A DNA stretch of 64,000 nt from Echinarachnius parma (GCA_037951105.1 JBAMJV010001355.1:112769-176768), one strand, 5' to 3'; counted from the first letter of the stretch, positions 23,428 to 34,184 are shown. Program-made: numbers and translations. Notes: generated by a model from the letters alone, not told the origin.

Positions 23428-26199
23428 TCATTGTAAACTCTTGTTTGAGGGAACCGAAAATACCATTATTGCCCTTCCTTTCCTCACTGTATTAGAAGAA
23501 AAGGTGAAGGAATCTTCAATGAAAGATACAAAATTTCCTTCCTGACAAATTTTAGGCCAAAATGGTGCTGATTTCCAAAGTGGAACTACCAATGTACCCT
23601 TGGCATGCTCTTTCCTTGCTTTCTCGACAACCCTTGCCGCTAAGCGAGGTGGAGGAACCCACCAATTTACGTCATCACTCCATGTCTGCTTGAACGCATC
23701 TACGCCCTCTGACTGGGGGCATCCCCATCTTGAATTAAAGCGTTCACATTTTAAATTATAATCACAAGCAAATCTATCTACAGTATGAGGACCCCACTTC
23801 TGATCCAAAAAATCAAATATGTGGGAGCTTATTGCCCAGTCGTCACTATCAACAATCCTACTAAGGTCATCTGCCTTTTTGTTCTGTTCCCTGGGTATCC
23901 ATACAGGATCTAAGAGCAAACCATACTGCTCACATGTGTCATGTATTTCAATTGCAATATCATGCAACTGTCCATTTCTACTACCTTTCTGGACAATTCT
24001 TGTAACATTTCTGTTATCCGTATACCAACGGACGTTCTGCCCTACCAGGCATGTCCCAAGTGATTTCAATGCTCTATTTAGACCTTCAATTTCCCTCCAT
24101 GTGGAGCTTTGTACACTCTCAAACTCTGTCCAAGAGCCAACCACTTCCAGGTTTGCATCCTCACAAACATAAGCGCCATACCCAATACCTGACGCGTCTG
24201 TGAACAAGTTAATATTGTATGATTGTACCAAAGAAATGGGAATCCCATTCAACCTATCAACATTCTTATACCAAAACTCAAGCTCTGCCACAGCTTCATT
24301 GGTAACTAAAATTGGAGCATTCCAAGAAGCCCGACTATTTATACAATTGAAAACTTCCTTCGTTTGCAACTGAACTAACATGCCAACTGCATGTTGCATA
24401 GAGATAATTTGACCCGCTACTCCTGCCAACCCACGTACCGGGACTATCCTCCCACTATTAATGAATTTTGACAGTATACTTTCAATCGACTCTTTCAATT
24501 TGTGTATCCTGGCATCAGTTACGTGTACATCACCTGATGCGAAGTCCCATGACAATCCTAACCAGATTGCATTACTACTAGGAGCCCAGTCACATTTCTC
24601 ATGTGCTAAAAGAAAACCCAATTCTAACAAATCCGACTTAACAGCATTACTGGCTTCGTTAGCTAGCTTAACATCAGGGCAACCTCCAATACCATCATCA
24701 AGGAACATGACAATCTTTTTCCCTTGAGACCTCCAGTGTGTTACAGGAACCCTGGTTAATTTTGTGAACACATAAGCAGCTGTAGAAATTCCAAAAGGCA
24801 GAACATTAAATACAAAGTACCTTCTCTGCCCTTTAATCTCCCAAGAAAACCCCAAGTACTGCCTGTGTTGCTCAAAAATCTCCACGTGGTGGTATGCTGA
24901 TTTGAGATCGAATGTAAAAACAAAGTCCCCTGTTTGGAAAATATCTTTAGCCACAGAAGCATCCTCATACTTAAATTTATTCTTATATAAATGAGGATTA
25001 ATGTGTCTACAGTCAAGAACAAGTCTGCACTTACCTTTGTTCTCAGAAACAGTCAAAGGATTTACCACGATTGGCTTTGTATGAACTTCTGACACACAGC
25101 CCTTTTCTAATAATTTATCTATCTCCCCCAAGACAAAATCTGAATGATCCCTTGCGGATCTGTTATTTCTTAACTCTTTGCTATCCGGCAAAGTGTGAAG
25201 AGGCAATTTATAACCATTCTCAACGATATCCAAAATTTCGGCACTGGCCCCAAAGTCGGCCCATTTACCCGCCCTTTCTTTCAACCTACCCACCGGAGAA
25301 ACTGTCGCTTCGTTCCCGGTGCTTATGGTTACGGGCTTTAAATTGACGCCCATATCTTGGCTCTCAAATTCTGAACCCTTTGAAACCTCAAGAGGGTACT
25401 CAATTTTTTCTTCATTCGGAAGAACAAAAATAGATTCACTTATCTGATCTGATCTTGCATTTCTGGCCAGGCAGTCCGCCTTCCAGTGCCCCGGCTTTCC
25501 ACATGCGAAGCAAAGCCCCGGCTTTCTGCGCTCCTCAGCTTTCGGGCGACCGGCCGGTGTGTAGCAGTCCTCTTTCGTGGGTGGTTTCCATGTCGCTCTG
25601 TTGGGCGGATATGGTTGAAATCGTCTCGCGTCCGGCTTCTTAGACTTCTTGACTTTCCTTTCGGCTCGTGCCTCTGCCTTGAACATCCGCTTCTCGTCGT
25701 CGGAATTCTCAGCCAACGAATTTTTCTCATACTCAGCGACCATCCTCCATCCTAAAGGCGAACTGTCCGCCATTTCGATTAACTTTTGCCTTTTCTCAAT
25801 AACATCAATACCTTCGGCTATTTTGGCTTTGGCATCCAAAACTGCTGTAGAGCCGTCGTTAGCGTCTTTAAGACTCTGCTCAGCTTCTTTAAGCTTTCGA
25901 TGCACTTTCACATTTATTTTGAACTGCTCTTCGTTCCCTTTTCGTTGGAATTTGTAGTTGTCGGTGTGCATCTCCTCAATCTTTGCAACTTGAACGTCAC
26001 TCAAAGCTTTCTGAGAATCATTGATAGACCGCTGAAAAGTGCTCAGCCTGTTCGATATCAAGTTATCTAAATCTGAAAGAAGCTTATTTTGGCTTTGATG
26101 AACTTTGCTGTCTATCATATCTGCTATACAGCTAGGATCCATCGTGTCTATTTGGCGAAAAACGGTGGCATAAAATGTCTGTGGCGAATCTACATTCAC
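23428..26199 (-). CDS. Gag-like / reverse transcriptase / RNase H region of the Ngaro-like element
   Basis: About 923 residues. The N-terminal third is charged and coiled (gag-like) and ends in one CCHC zinc knuckle (CFACGKPGHWKADC, about 230-243). An RT follows (RLVLDCRHINPHL, FDLKSAYHHVEI, LPFGISTAAYVFTKL, and FLDDG at the catalytic site), then a DIRS-type RNase H (LFTDASGIGYGAYV, and WYTDNRNVTRIV further on). The DIRS-order RT/RH with LPFGISTAAYVF-type wording separates it from LINE and Ty3 RTs. Whether gag and RT are one protein or processed is not visible. Confidence 0.88.
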   Translation of the reverse strand: MNVDSPQTFYATVFRQIDTMDPSCIADMIDSKVHQSQNKLLSDLDNLISNRLSTFQRSINDSQKALSDVQVAKIEEMHTDNYKFQRKGNEEQFKINVKVHRKLKEAEQSLKDANDGSTAVLDAKAKIAEGIDVIEKRQKLIEMADSSPLGWRMVAEYEKNSLAENSDDEKRMFKAEARAERKVKKSKKPDARRFQPYPPNRATWKPPTKEDCYTPAGRPKAEERRKPGLCFACGKPGHWKADCLARNARSDQISESIFVLPNEEKIEYPLEVSKGSEFESQDMGVNLKPVTISTGNEATVSPVGRLKERAGKWADFGASAEILDIVENGYKLPLHTLPDSKELRNNRSARDHSDFVLGEIDKLLEKGCVSEVHTKPIVVNPLTVSENKGKCRLVLDCRHINPHLYKNKFKYEDASVAKDIFQTGDFVFTFDLKSAYHHVEIFEQHRQYLGFSWEIKGQRRYFVFNVLPFGISTAAYVFTKLTRVPVTHWRSQGKKIVMFLDDGIGGCPDVKLANEASNAVKSDLLELGFLLAHEKCDWAPSSNAIWLGLSWDFASGDVHVTDARIHKLKESIESILSKFINSGRIVPVRGLAGVAGQIISMQHAVGMLVQLQTKEVFNCINSRASWNAPILVTNEAVAELEFWYKNVDRLNGIPISLVQSYNINLFTDASGIGYGAYVCEDANLEVVGSWTEFESVQSSTWREIEGLNRALKSLGTCLVGQNVRWYTDNRNVTRIVQKGSRNGQLHDIAIEIHDTCEQYGLLLDPVWIPREQNKKADDLSRIVDSDDWAISSHIFDFLDQKWGPHTVDRFACDYNLKCERFNSRWGCPQSEGVDAFKQTWSDDVNWWVPPPRLAARVVEKARKEHAKGTLVVPLWKSAPFWPKICQEGNFVSFIEDSFTFSSNTVRKGRAIMVFSVPSNKSLQ

Positions 26200-26393
26200 A
26201 CGGGCTGCGAATCAAACGTGCATGTAGCGTGAATCGAAAGGCTAGAATGACTTTCTTCTATTAGTCCAGTCAATATATGGTCTTGACCTCGGCAAAATTG
26301 CAACACGGGATTTTTTTTCGGAATTCTGTTCAGGAAACTCCCCTTAACAACCAAAAAAAAGTCCCAAGAAATTGAAGTTGCGAAAAATGGTTT

Positions 26394-27255
26394 AATTTGC
26401 ATAATATGCAAATTAGGCATTATTTTAATGTAAAAAATATTAAATTAATTGTTTAAAAATATTTATATACTATATTGACGCCAGAAAAGTATGGCAACCC
26501 AATATTAGGATCATAAAGTACACGATGAACGCATACCCGTACTAGTAATTACTACATAATTTGCATAATATGCAAATTAGGTATTGTTTGAATGTAAAAA
26601 TATTAAATTAATTGTTTAAAAATGTTTATAACCTATATTGACGCCAGAAAAGTATGGCAACCCAATATTCGGATCATAAAGTAGACGATGAACGCATACC
26701 CGTAATAGTAATAACTACATAATTTGCATAATATGCAAATTAGGTTTTCCCCCAAAATCAAATCTTCCATATTGTTGAACAAATAGACTTGATCGAGTGG
26801 ATGCAAATGATAAAGCCTTTATATTTTTAAGGTCAGATATGAAACAGGCTAGGGTGGCACTCGATCGAAACGTTAGCATGAAAGTACTTTGCATAATATG
26901 CAAATGAGCTATAGTTTGATTGGATCAATATGAATTTATGTATTGCTTAAAATCTAGATGCACTATCATAGCCAGAAGAATGTGCGCATCTAGTATCAAA
27001 AGCCAATATACCATAACACACGGTGACACGTATATCAGTTCAACATAATTTGCATATAATTTGCATAATATGTGAATTAATGTCTACAAAAATAGTAAAA
27101 TATTGCACATTTTTATCAAAAAAACGGACTTGTTGAGTGATAAACAAACGATAAAACCTATATTTTTCAGGTCAGTAGTACCAAGTATTTTTGTTAGACA
27201 TCCTACCAAAACAGTAGGCCTGTAATTAAAGTGCTTTGCATAATATGCAAATGAG
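26394..27255. repeat. About 165-bp tandem array with a palindromic octamer core
   Basis: AATTTGCATAATATGCAAAT or a close variant recurs at about 26394, 26558, 26721, 26886, 27058 and 27233. The first two units (164 and 163 bp) are near-identical (TATTGACGCCAGAAAAGT, GATGAACGCATACCCGT); later ones are decayed. Each core holds two inverted ATGCAAAT octamers. Confidence 0.85.
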
Positions 27256-27372
27256 CTATTGAAACAGTTGCTGATAATTTTAGTTTTTATGTAACTTTGC
27301 ATTTACAAATGAATGAAAACTATAGGCTACAGAATGGTAATCAATTTGTACCAAGTTCAACGAACACATCTA

Positions 27373-28872
27373 TAGTCCAGTCAATATCTATATAGGGTCT
27401 TGACCTCGGCAAAATTGCAACATGGGAATTTTCTTCGGAATTCTGTTCAGGAAACTTCCCTGAACAACATAATAAAAGTCCTAAGAAATTGAAGCTACGG
27501 AAAGTGGTTTAATTTGCATTATAAATATAAGCTAATTTGCATATTTCTGAAATGCGGTGAGGGGTCATTTTCTAACTAGGAATAGCACAATATTGATAAA
27601 AACGATTATACTAGGGTAATTTAGGGCAAGGCATTCATTAACGGTGCTCATTTGCATGTGTCGTATAGGCAACGCCCTAAAAGCCAAGATGGCTGCCCCT
27701 AATTTGCATATTTATGAATATTATTGGTATTAAGTGGTTACAGCATCTAATGAGCAATCATTCCGGATTATTATTTTTCATTCATGTTCTAAATATGTAG
27801 TGAAGCTAATTTAGATTAGTTGCCACCTTGGAAACCTCTATCAATGCATATAATTTGCATAATTGGGTTATTTAACTAATTTGTATATTTCCCCAAATTG
27901 AGTATATTGGGGGTCCGGAAAGTAAAAATTACAAGTTATACCACTTTTCCAAGGTTTTGGGGGGCAACAAGTCCATTTTGTATACTTATTTTCCATACAG
28001 CACCATGGCAACCTTCTTAAATCCAAGATGGCTGCTCCCCACATTTTCACATGTAATGATACACAACTTCATTCTTTTGGTTATATTAGAACAATATTAT
28101 AATTTTTGGACTCAATTATTCGAATTAGCAATCGGAATACTTAAATTGCAATGTGCTAACAGTGAACAAATTATGCTTTAAAAAGCCGTTAAAGTGGCAA
28201 ATAGCATTATCTCCTTTAACATGCCAAAGACGGCCATCTTGGATTTATGTGGGTTGCCAAGGTGATACGTCGAATCACGTATCATAAATGGATTTCCTGC
28301 CCCCAAAAACCTTGGAAAAGTGGTATTGCACGTCATTTTTACTTTCCGGGTTCCCAATATACTCAATTTGGGGGAATATGCAAATATGGTAAATAATAAA
28401 ATTATGCTAATTATATGCATTGCAATAGGTATCTTTGATATACATTTAGAACATGATTAAAGAAAAAAATACTATAATTATTGCTTATTAGAGGCTGTAG
28501 CCAATGAAAACCAATAATATTCATAAATATGCAAATTAGGAAGCAGCCATCTTGGATTTCAGGGTTTTCTCCATATGGCACTCGCAAATGAGCACCGGAA
28601 ATGGATTCCTTGCCCCAAAATACCTTAGAATATTTGTTTTAATTACTAGCGTACTATTCATAGATAGAAAATGACCCCTGACCTTATTTCATAATTATGC
28701 AAATTTGCTAATTATCTTTATAATGCAAATTAAACCACTTTCCGCAACTCCGATTTCTTGGGACTTTTTTTTGGTTGTTAAGGGGAGTTTCCTGAACAGA
28801 ATTCCGAAAAAAAATCCCGTGTTGCAATTTTGCCGAGGTTACCCCCTTATATATGCTAGATTGACTGGACTA
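27373..28872. repeat. 1.5-kb foldback (long imperfect palindrome)
   Basis: The left half (27373 to about 28115) and right half (about 28130 to 28872) pair along most of their length: CCCCAAATTGAGTATATTGG at 27892 against its complement near 28356; CCAAGGTTTTGGGGG near 27949 against its complement near 28302; AAGATGGCTGC near 27693 and near 28545. Nonautonomous foldback or MITE. Confidence 0.8.
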
Positions 28873-28874
28873 TA

Positions 28875-29115
28875 CAGGGTGGCCCACAAATAACGGAACG
28901 GGGTACTTGCCATACTAAAGACTCATGATGCCCGCCATACTGCATCGAGTAACGATCAACCGTGCGCCATGCATTGTGAGTGTGCGTTCAGCTGTGTATA
29001 GAGAAGAAGGGGTACTAACAATGGCGCACGAATTGAACGTTACTAGTTGCTATGACGGGCATCATGTGTCTTCATTATAGCAAGCACCCCGTTCCGTTAT
29101 TTCTGGGCCACCCTG
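28875..29115. mobile_element. TA-flanked MITE, CAGGGTGGCCCA termini
   Basis: Inverted ends CAGGGTGGCCCACAAATAAC and the matching GTTATTTCTGGGCCACCCTG, with TA on both sides (28873-28874, 29116-29117). TA duplication and CAGGG termini fit a Tc1/mariner-type nonautonomous element. It inserted right beside the older TIR element. Confidence 0.82.
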
Positions 29116-29479
29116 TATATACCGCGCCCTACACGGGCGCCTATCCTTTCATTCAAATACTCCCGCGGCGGAATCAATAGATTCCGCCACGCATGCCTGA
29201 GCACAATTAAGTGCCCTCACTTATTGCCGTTCGAAAAACATTTGCCTGCTATACCATGTAACGCAGGCAAATACGTTAAAACACTCCATAAACGACAAGC
29301 AAACTCTCATGGGCGTATATAGGGGCACATTTTTCTTAAGGGGGCTGAGGTCTTTTGCCAAAATTATTATCTTCTCCGCTTTTTCACCTGACAAGGAAAG
29401 AAAAAAAGGTCCTCATCGGAACACCCTCTTAATTGATGGCAGAACAATTTAAAGATTTTGATGATTAGTCTGAAAATAA

Positions 29480-29690
29480 CACAATTTTGCCCGAATAGAA
29501 TATGAGGCGGATTTGCACGAAATTTCGTTATATTGCCCAAATATGACATGAGCTTGCCAGAATATGAACTTATTTTGCCCGAATATGACATGGGTTTGCC
29601 CGAATATGACATGGTTTGCCCAAATATGACATGGGTTTGCCCGAATATGACATGGTTTGCCCGAATTCGAGGTGCGTTTTCCCCAAATAA
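29480..29690. repeat. About 20-bp minisatellite, GCCCGAATATGACATG
   Basis: Eight or so head-to-tail units of GGTTTGCCCGAATATGACAT with variants. The unit, reversed, is the ATATTCGGGCAAA word at 3588-3735 and 40165-40335. Repetitive peptides in its reading frames are artefacts. Confidence 0.8.
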
Positions 29691-29789
29691 TATGGTCATT
29701 TTCAAAACTCCCGGGGGCTGCAACCGAAGGCCCCTAGCCACACCCACAGCCACAGCCACATTATTACCTTGGCTTTAGCCGAGCAGCCT

Positions 29790-30310
29790 TATTCAAGCGC
29801 TCAAGCATTTCAAGGAACAAATTCCTGCCAAGTACCCATTTACTACACCTGGGGGGTGTTTCACAAAGATCCTAAGTTGAACTTAACTCTAAGTTGGACT
29901 TAAAAAGTATGGAAAGCCATTAGTTTCTCTGAAAAATTGTTTTAAAAGTTCTTTTAAAAGGCGAAAAAGTTGAATACAATTATAATAATAGTTTCTATTA
30001 TCAAGGAGATTCCATTGTTCTTGATGTAAAATTCATAACAGTCTAAAAAACTAGCATTCTTGCATTAGAATATGTTTACTTCTAAGGCTACAAATGGCTT
30101 TCCATAATAGTTAAGTCCAACTCAGCGATAAGTTCAACTTAGGATCTTTGTGAAACACCCCCAGGGTTGTAGCAGCAAATGAGCAGCAAATGTGGATAAA
30201 GTATCTTGCTGAAGGACACACGTTCCCATGTACCGCGGCTGGAAATCGAACCCACGACCATCGTATTTAAAGACGAAGGCCCGAACCAATATACCACGAC
30301 ACTCCCACTT
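29790..30310 (-). mobile_element. tRNA-derived SINE split by a TIR element
   Basis: The body phrases AAGTACCCATTTACTACACC (before 29852) and TATCTTGCTGAAGGACACA (after 30162) and a tRNA-like head on the minus strand (B-box-like GGGTTCGATTTCC near 30250) match the SINE at 2030-2240. The interruption is the element at 29852-30162. Confidence 0.65.
29852..30162. mobile_element. MITE, GGGGGTGTTTCACAAAG termini
   Basis: Inverted ends of about 35 bp (GGGGGTGTTTCACAAAGATC and its complement) around a 310-bp noncoding interior. It is inserted in a SINE, so it is the younger of the two. Confidence 0.8.
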
Positions 30311-30687
30311 GGTATACGTCCAAAAGTACGATTATTTCCTTTTCGTAGCAATCTAGCTGCAGAGGTACTTACTTGTCTATGTTCACCCAAAGTTTTGACA
30401 TATTCGGACTGATGATAAGGCCAGCCCCACTCACTTAATTTCCCATTTTGGAATCGTCTATAGTACTTACTAATTTTCGGTTCTATTCATTTATTTCAGT
30501 TTTTAATGGGATTTTTATTTACAAATGTATAATACGAAGCAATAAACATGTCTTTATATCGTAATTATTTAGCTAAAGAATTGTCACGATGTATTTGTTA
30601 AATTTCGTTTCAGATCAAGCAGTCAAGCAAGAAGAGACACGTCTTGATTGTAAGCTGGTCACCAAGACATTGGGCTCATTGAGAAAT

Positions 30688-32487
30688 ATGGCATCGATGT
30701 TCAGTGTTCCTGAGAAGGGCGGTACTTGCCAGAACCCAGACTGTAGACGGACGTCCGGCACTTCCACGGCCAGCTACCGGGTGCAGGAAATGCAAGAACT
30801 GTGCCGGGAATGCGTCGAGAACAAGCCCTGTGGTGCCACTGCCAGCAGGGTACTGGTCCCGACGGGTAAGGAATGGTTCTGTGACAAGCACGAAGAGAAG
30901 GGCGTCGAGTTCTACTGCGTCACTCACTCCGTAGCCCTATGCCAGGCGTGTGCTTTCCTGTCCCATCAGAAACCGTGCGACGTGGTTGACATCCAAGATG
31001 CCATTCGGAAGAAACGGTCGAAGATGGAAGGTCTCTTGACGCAAGTGAATGAGGGAAGACACAGGCTGAAAGAAAAGAATTCACGCATTAATCAGTGTAA
31101 GAGTGATGTTTCAACGCACCTTTTATCCGTCGAAAAGTCGATAGATAATGCATTCGGAATGGAACGTGACAAGATGCGCGATGAGGAAAGGAAAGCGAGT
31201 GAACGGATTAACGAGAGCGCGGATGAAGAGATTAGAAAAATTGAGGAAGAACGGGAAGAGAAATTAGAGAATTTGAGTCAGAAAACTTTTGACGCCTTGT
31301 CCAAGATTAACCGTAACCATAAGAAAACAATGAGTGAAATATACGATACCAGAGGGAAAGTATATCGTAAGATCGATTCATTGACAGAGAAGTTCACGTC
31401 ATTGTCAACTTCACTGGAGGAAATGCAGAGTCGACTCGACGATCTTCTCCTTTCTGACAAGAAGTTAATTAACGAACCTGAACAGTTTGAAACAACTCTG
31501 ACGGAAGCAGTCGAGGCTGATTTTGACCTTGAACCTGCTGAGCGCATTGCTCACTTTGCCTGTAAACTGCGCTTTGACACAGAATATGACGGTGATGGTG
31601 CTCAAAGCGGGAAATTGAGCGGTGTGGAAAGATCGTGGGCCTTGACTGATACAGTACCTATCCAAAAGGATCTCGGGAAACCCTACTTTGTTGGTGCTGT
31701 CGGCGCCGATCAGATGGCTATCTCAGACCTGTCAACCCGGATGCTGTACGTCACTGATCTCAGCACAGGAGCGACAGAGAAGGTTTTGGAGTGCCCTCTG
31801 GACAAGACAATCGCTTCATGCACACCGTTTGCTCACGATGCTGGCAAGATCCTCTGTGGCAACTACTGCAGTGGTGCTAGCGGGGAAACCTTCAAGGGAG
31901 CGTCCATCTACAGCATCAACCATGGAAAGGAGTGGACGCTGCTTAGGGATGTGGAGATACCAAAGAAAACCTCACTCGATAAGACGTTCGCTTGCGCCAG
32001 CCAGTTATGGGAAGGCGACAAGGTTATCCTAGCAGAGGCATGCCAATCTCACTTAAACGTCGTCGACCAAACGAATGGAAGCATCGTGAGCACTGTCAAC
32101 ATCGAAGGGAAGACGATTCTTTGGATCTGTGCTCTCTCTCTTGGAGATTGTGTCGTCAAGACGGGCAACGGTGAGTTCGTGATCGTAGATCACCATGGAA
32201 GGCCGACGAAAAACTTCAAGAAAGCTGAGTGGGATGGCTGCCTGTGTGACGTAGATCCTTACAACAATATTATGTACGTCGTGTACAGAGATGTCTCCAG
32301 AGGCGTTTATGCCGTGGACGAGGTATCCTGCAACGACGGAACCATTTCAGAGACGCCAATTGTGGAATATCCGTTCTCCGACCGGAAAGACGTCGTACTT
32401 CCCTGCGTGATGACATCGTCGGGAAAATTGGTCACCTGCAATGGAGAGAACTTCTTCGTGTACCAAACCCGTAGTCCATTTGACTAA
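30688..32487 (+). CDS. B-box / coiled-coil protein (TRIM-like, no RING seen)
   Basis: 599 residues from the ATG at 30688 (A at -3, G at +4). The frame is open further up to 30589, but a pyrimidine-rich TTTCGTTTCAG ending at 30613 looks like a 3' splice site, so the upstream methionine is probably intronic and an upstream exon is likely. Residues 14-48 hold a cysteine-rich B-box1-like stretch (CQNPDC, LCRECVENKPC). Residues 65-100 form a B-box2 (CDKH, EFYC, CQAC, SHQKPC). Residues 105-260 are a strong coiled coil. The C-terminal half is about 300 residues of WD/NHL-like beta-strand repeats, possibly a propeller. Family members are cytosolic E3 ligases or scaffolds in innate immunity or translation control. 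Without a RING, ligase activity cannot be claimed. Confidence 0.85.
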   Translation: MASMFSVPEKGGTCQNPDCRRTSGTSTASYRVQEMQELCRECVENKPCGATASRVLVPTGKEWFCDKHEEKGVEFYCVTHSVALCQACAFLSHQKPCDVVDIQDAIRKKRSKMEGLLTQVNEGRHRLKEKNSRINQCKSDVSTHLLSVEKSIDNAFGMERDKMRDEERKASERINESADEEIRKIEEEREEKLENLSQKTFDALSKINRNHKKTMSEIYDTRGKVYRKIDSLTEKFTSLSTSLEEMQSRLDDLLLSDKKLINEPEQFETTLTEAVEADFDLEPAERIAHFACKLRFDTEYDGDGAQSGKLSGVERSWALTDTVPIQKDLGKPYFVGAVGADQMAISDLSTRMLYVTDLSTGATEKVLECPLDKTIASCTPFAHDAGKILCGNYCSGASGETFKGASIYSINHGKEWTLLRDVEIPKKTSLDKTFACASQLWEGDKVILAEACQSHLNVVDQTNGSIVSTVNIEGKTILWICALSLGDCVVKTGNGEFVIVDHHGRPTKNFKKAEWDGCLCDVDPYNNIMYVVYRDVSRGVYAVDEVSCNDGTISETPIVEYPFSDRKDVVLPCVMTSSGKLVTCNGENFFVYQTRSPFD

Positions 32488-33967
32488 TGCGTTTATAGGG
32501 AATATGACACATTAGATATGTTAGATCTATAAAATCGACTGGTGCTATATACTTTGTTTCTGTGAAATGCGATAAGGAAACACGTGCAGTGGACACAATT
32601 CTATTGCCTGGGCTTTTACATACATGTATAATCTATAATGATCATGATACTGAGTCTGACGAGAGCAATGGCACTAATCACTGTCTCGTTGTTTATTCAG
32701 GTCGTACAATGACTTATGATGTAAACGTTAAAACAACTATTCAAAATATGAATTGCATGCAGTTATTCATGGGCGTCGATTTGTGGAGGGTGATTTGTTC
32801 AGGGTGCCAACCTCTAGTGAATTAAATTTTCCCTCGTGGGCACAGACGGGCAGGTAAAGTCAAGATTTCTTACATTTTTGAGGCCCGAAACCTAAATATA
32901 AAAATCATGTTTGATATATTTGCTCATTTGGTAAGTTATAATTTGATAAACGGCACTTTAGTGGCCCGACACTAATTTGTTAGTGGCCCGGCCGGGCCAT
33001 CGATCGGACCAAAACTCAACTATCCCTTTCATGAACGCCAAAATAACAACACAACAACACATAGTATTATCATCAGGTACCACTTTTGATACTGGGTATA
33101 ATACGTTCACAAGACACCAATATTATGGTATTGGTACGGTATTTGGAAATTAGGTTTACATTGTACGTCTATAGGTCTGAAATGCTTATGTTTATTTTGA
33201 AGATAACTCAACATTTAATACGCATTTCTTTCAAATATGTTTCACTAAATGTTATCCATACGTCATTTGTATAATATTGTACATTTTCATTTTGCAATTT
33301 GTTTTCAATAGTTGCAATCCAGCACGTATCATAAATTTAACTCAACAATAAAGCAATTCTTTAATTTATAGCATTTTATCATATACTACATGTATTTAAC
33401 TGCATTTGAAGGAGTTCAGTTGAAATCCACATATCAGATAACAAAAACAATAACACATTTCCTTCAAATTTGTTTCGCTAAATGTTATTTAAAAGTTATG
33501 TGTAATTTTGCTTAATTACAATTGGATTTCAATTAAAGAGTTTAGTTGTAATCCACGTATCAGATAACTCAACTAAAACGCATTTCTTTCAGATATGTCT
33601 CGGTATAAATGTTACTAAAATATAAGTTTTAATACAATGTATTGTGTAAGACTTTAATAGGAGTAAAAGGAATGCAGTCGACATAAATATAACAAAACTC
33701 AATATTGACATAATTATTTAAGTGGTCTTTTTTTAATGAGCCACATGCCTGTGAAGTATAATCAGACACAAATTGAACTTAAAAGTATTCAACAGTGTAT
33801 ATGCATTATTACTTGTCTTGTAATTAGCTGCAACTGGCCTTCAATCATTAAACAAAATGTACATACTTATTTTCTTTAAATATTGTCATTCGCCCTTTTG
33901 TTCTGTTTGCCAAATCGTGTCATTTCTCTTGTAGATAGTATACAGTGTGTGTGCGGGTGCCTTTTGT
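32488..33967. other. 3' flank of the B-box gene, with dispersed short repeats
   Basis: An AATAAA at 33347-33352 could serve as polyadenylation signal. A phrase like ACGCATTTCTTTCAAATATGT recurs near 33210, 33455 and 33570. A fragment of the TTAAAGGGATAGTT family terminus lies near 33010-33030. No further gene seen. Confidence 0.45.
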
Positions 33968-34141
33968 CCTGGGTCCCGTTGCAGAAAAAGATACAATCGA
34001 CTGTATGCTACAATTAATTGTAAGATTTAGATCATGTGTTCTAAATGCGCAAACCTGATTGGTTGAAACGCGCAAATTTTCTGACTTACAATTAATTGTA
34101 ACTTACAAACGATCGTATCTCTTTCTGCAACGGGGCCCAGG
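33968..34141. mobile_element. MITE, CCTGGGCCCCGTTGCAG termini
   Basis: Inverted ends CCTGGGTCCCGTTGCAG and CTGCAACGGGGCCCAGG around 170 bp that is itself largely palindromic (ACAATTAATTGTAA words). A second copy is at 57552-57917. Confidence 0.8.
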
Positions 34142-34184
34142 TTAATTCTGGTCCACATGCTGTTTTGACGGGCACAGATCTTGT

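Larger units (their letters stand above)
26262..28872. mobile_element. TIR element complex, TAGTCCAGTCAAT family, inside Ngaro repeat A1
   Basis: Starts TAGTCCAGTCAATATA and ends in its reverse complement; about 150 bp of inverted terminal repeat matches (CTCGGCAAAATTGCAACACG, GGAATTCTGTTCAGGAAACT). A third, more diverged copy of the left terminus at 27373 splits it into a 1.1-kb part holding a tandem array and a 1.5-kb foldback. No transposase. The outer ends (26262 and 28872) resemble each other more than either resembles the 27373 end. Confidence 0.8.
20956..29274 (-). mobile_element. Ngaro-like tyrosine-recombinase retroelement (DIRS order), fossil
   Basis: Minus-strand element with the split direct repeats typical of Ngaro. 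Repeat A1 is at 29274-26210 (interrupted), then the coding part, then B1 21802-21692, A2 21689-21482 and B2 21066-20956. A is about 208 bp and B is 111 bp; B1 and B2 look identical or nearly so and A1/A2 differ at few sites, suggesting a young insertion. The coding part (26199-22378) carries gag-like, CCHC, RT, RNase H and recombinase regions. A 2.85-kb block of TIR elements sits inside A1, and about 415 bp of unexplained sequence lies between A2 and B2. Without inserts the element is about 5.4 kb and looks broadly whole. Confidence 0.85.

Noticed and set aside
26394-27255. Centromeric satellite
   Set aside because: Only about five degenerate units, bounded by transposon ends; it is internal to a mobile element.
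29533-29778. Protein with repeated LPEYDMG-like units
   Set aside because: It is the reading frame of a 20-bp minisatellite; other frames and the opposite strand are equally repetitive.
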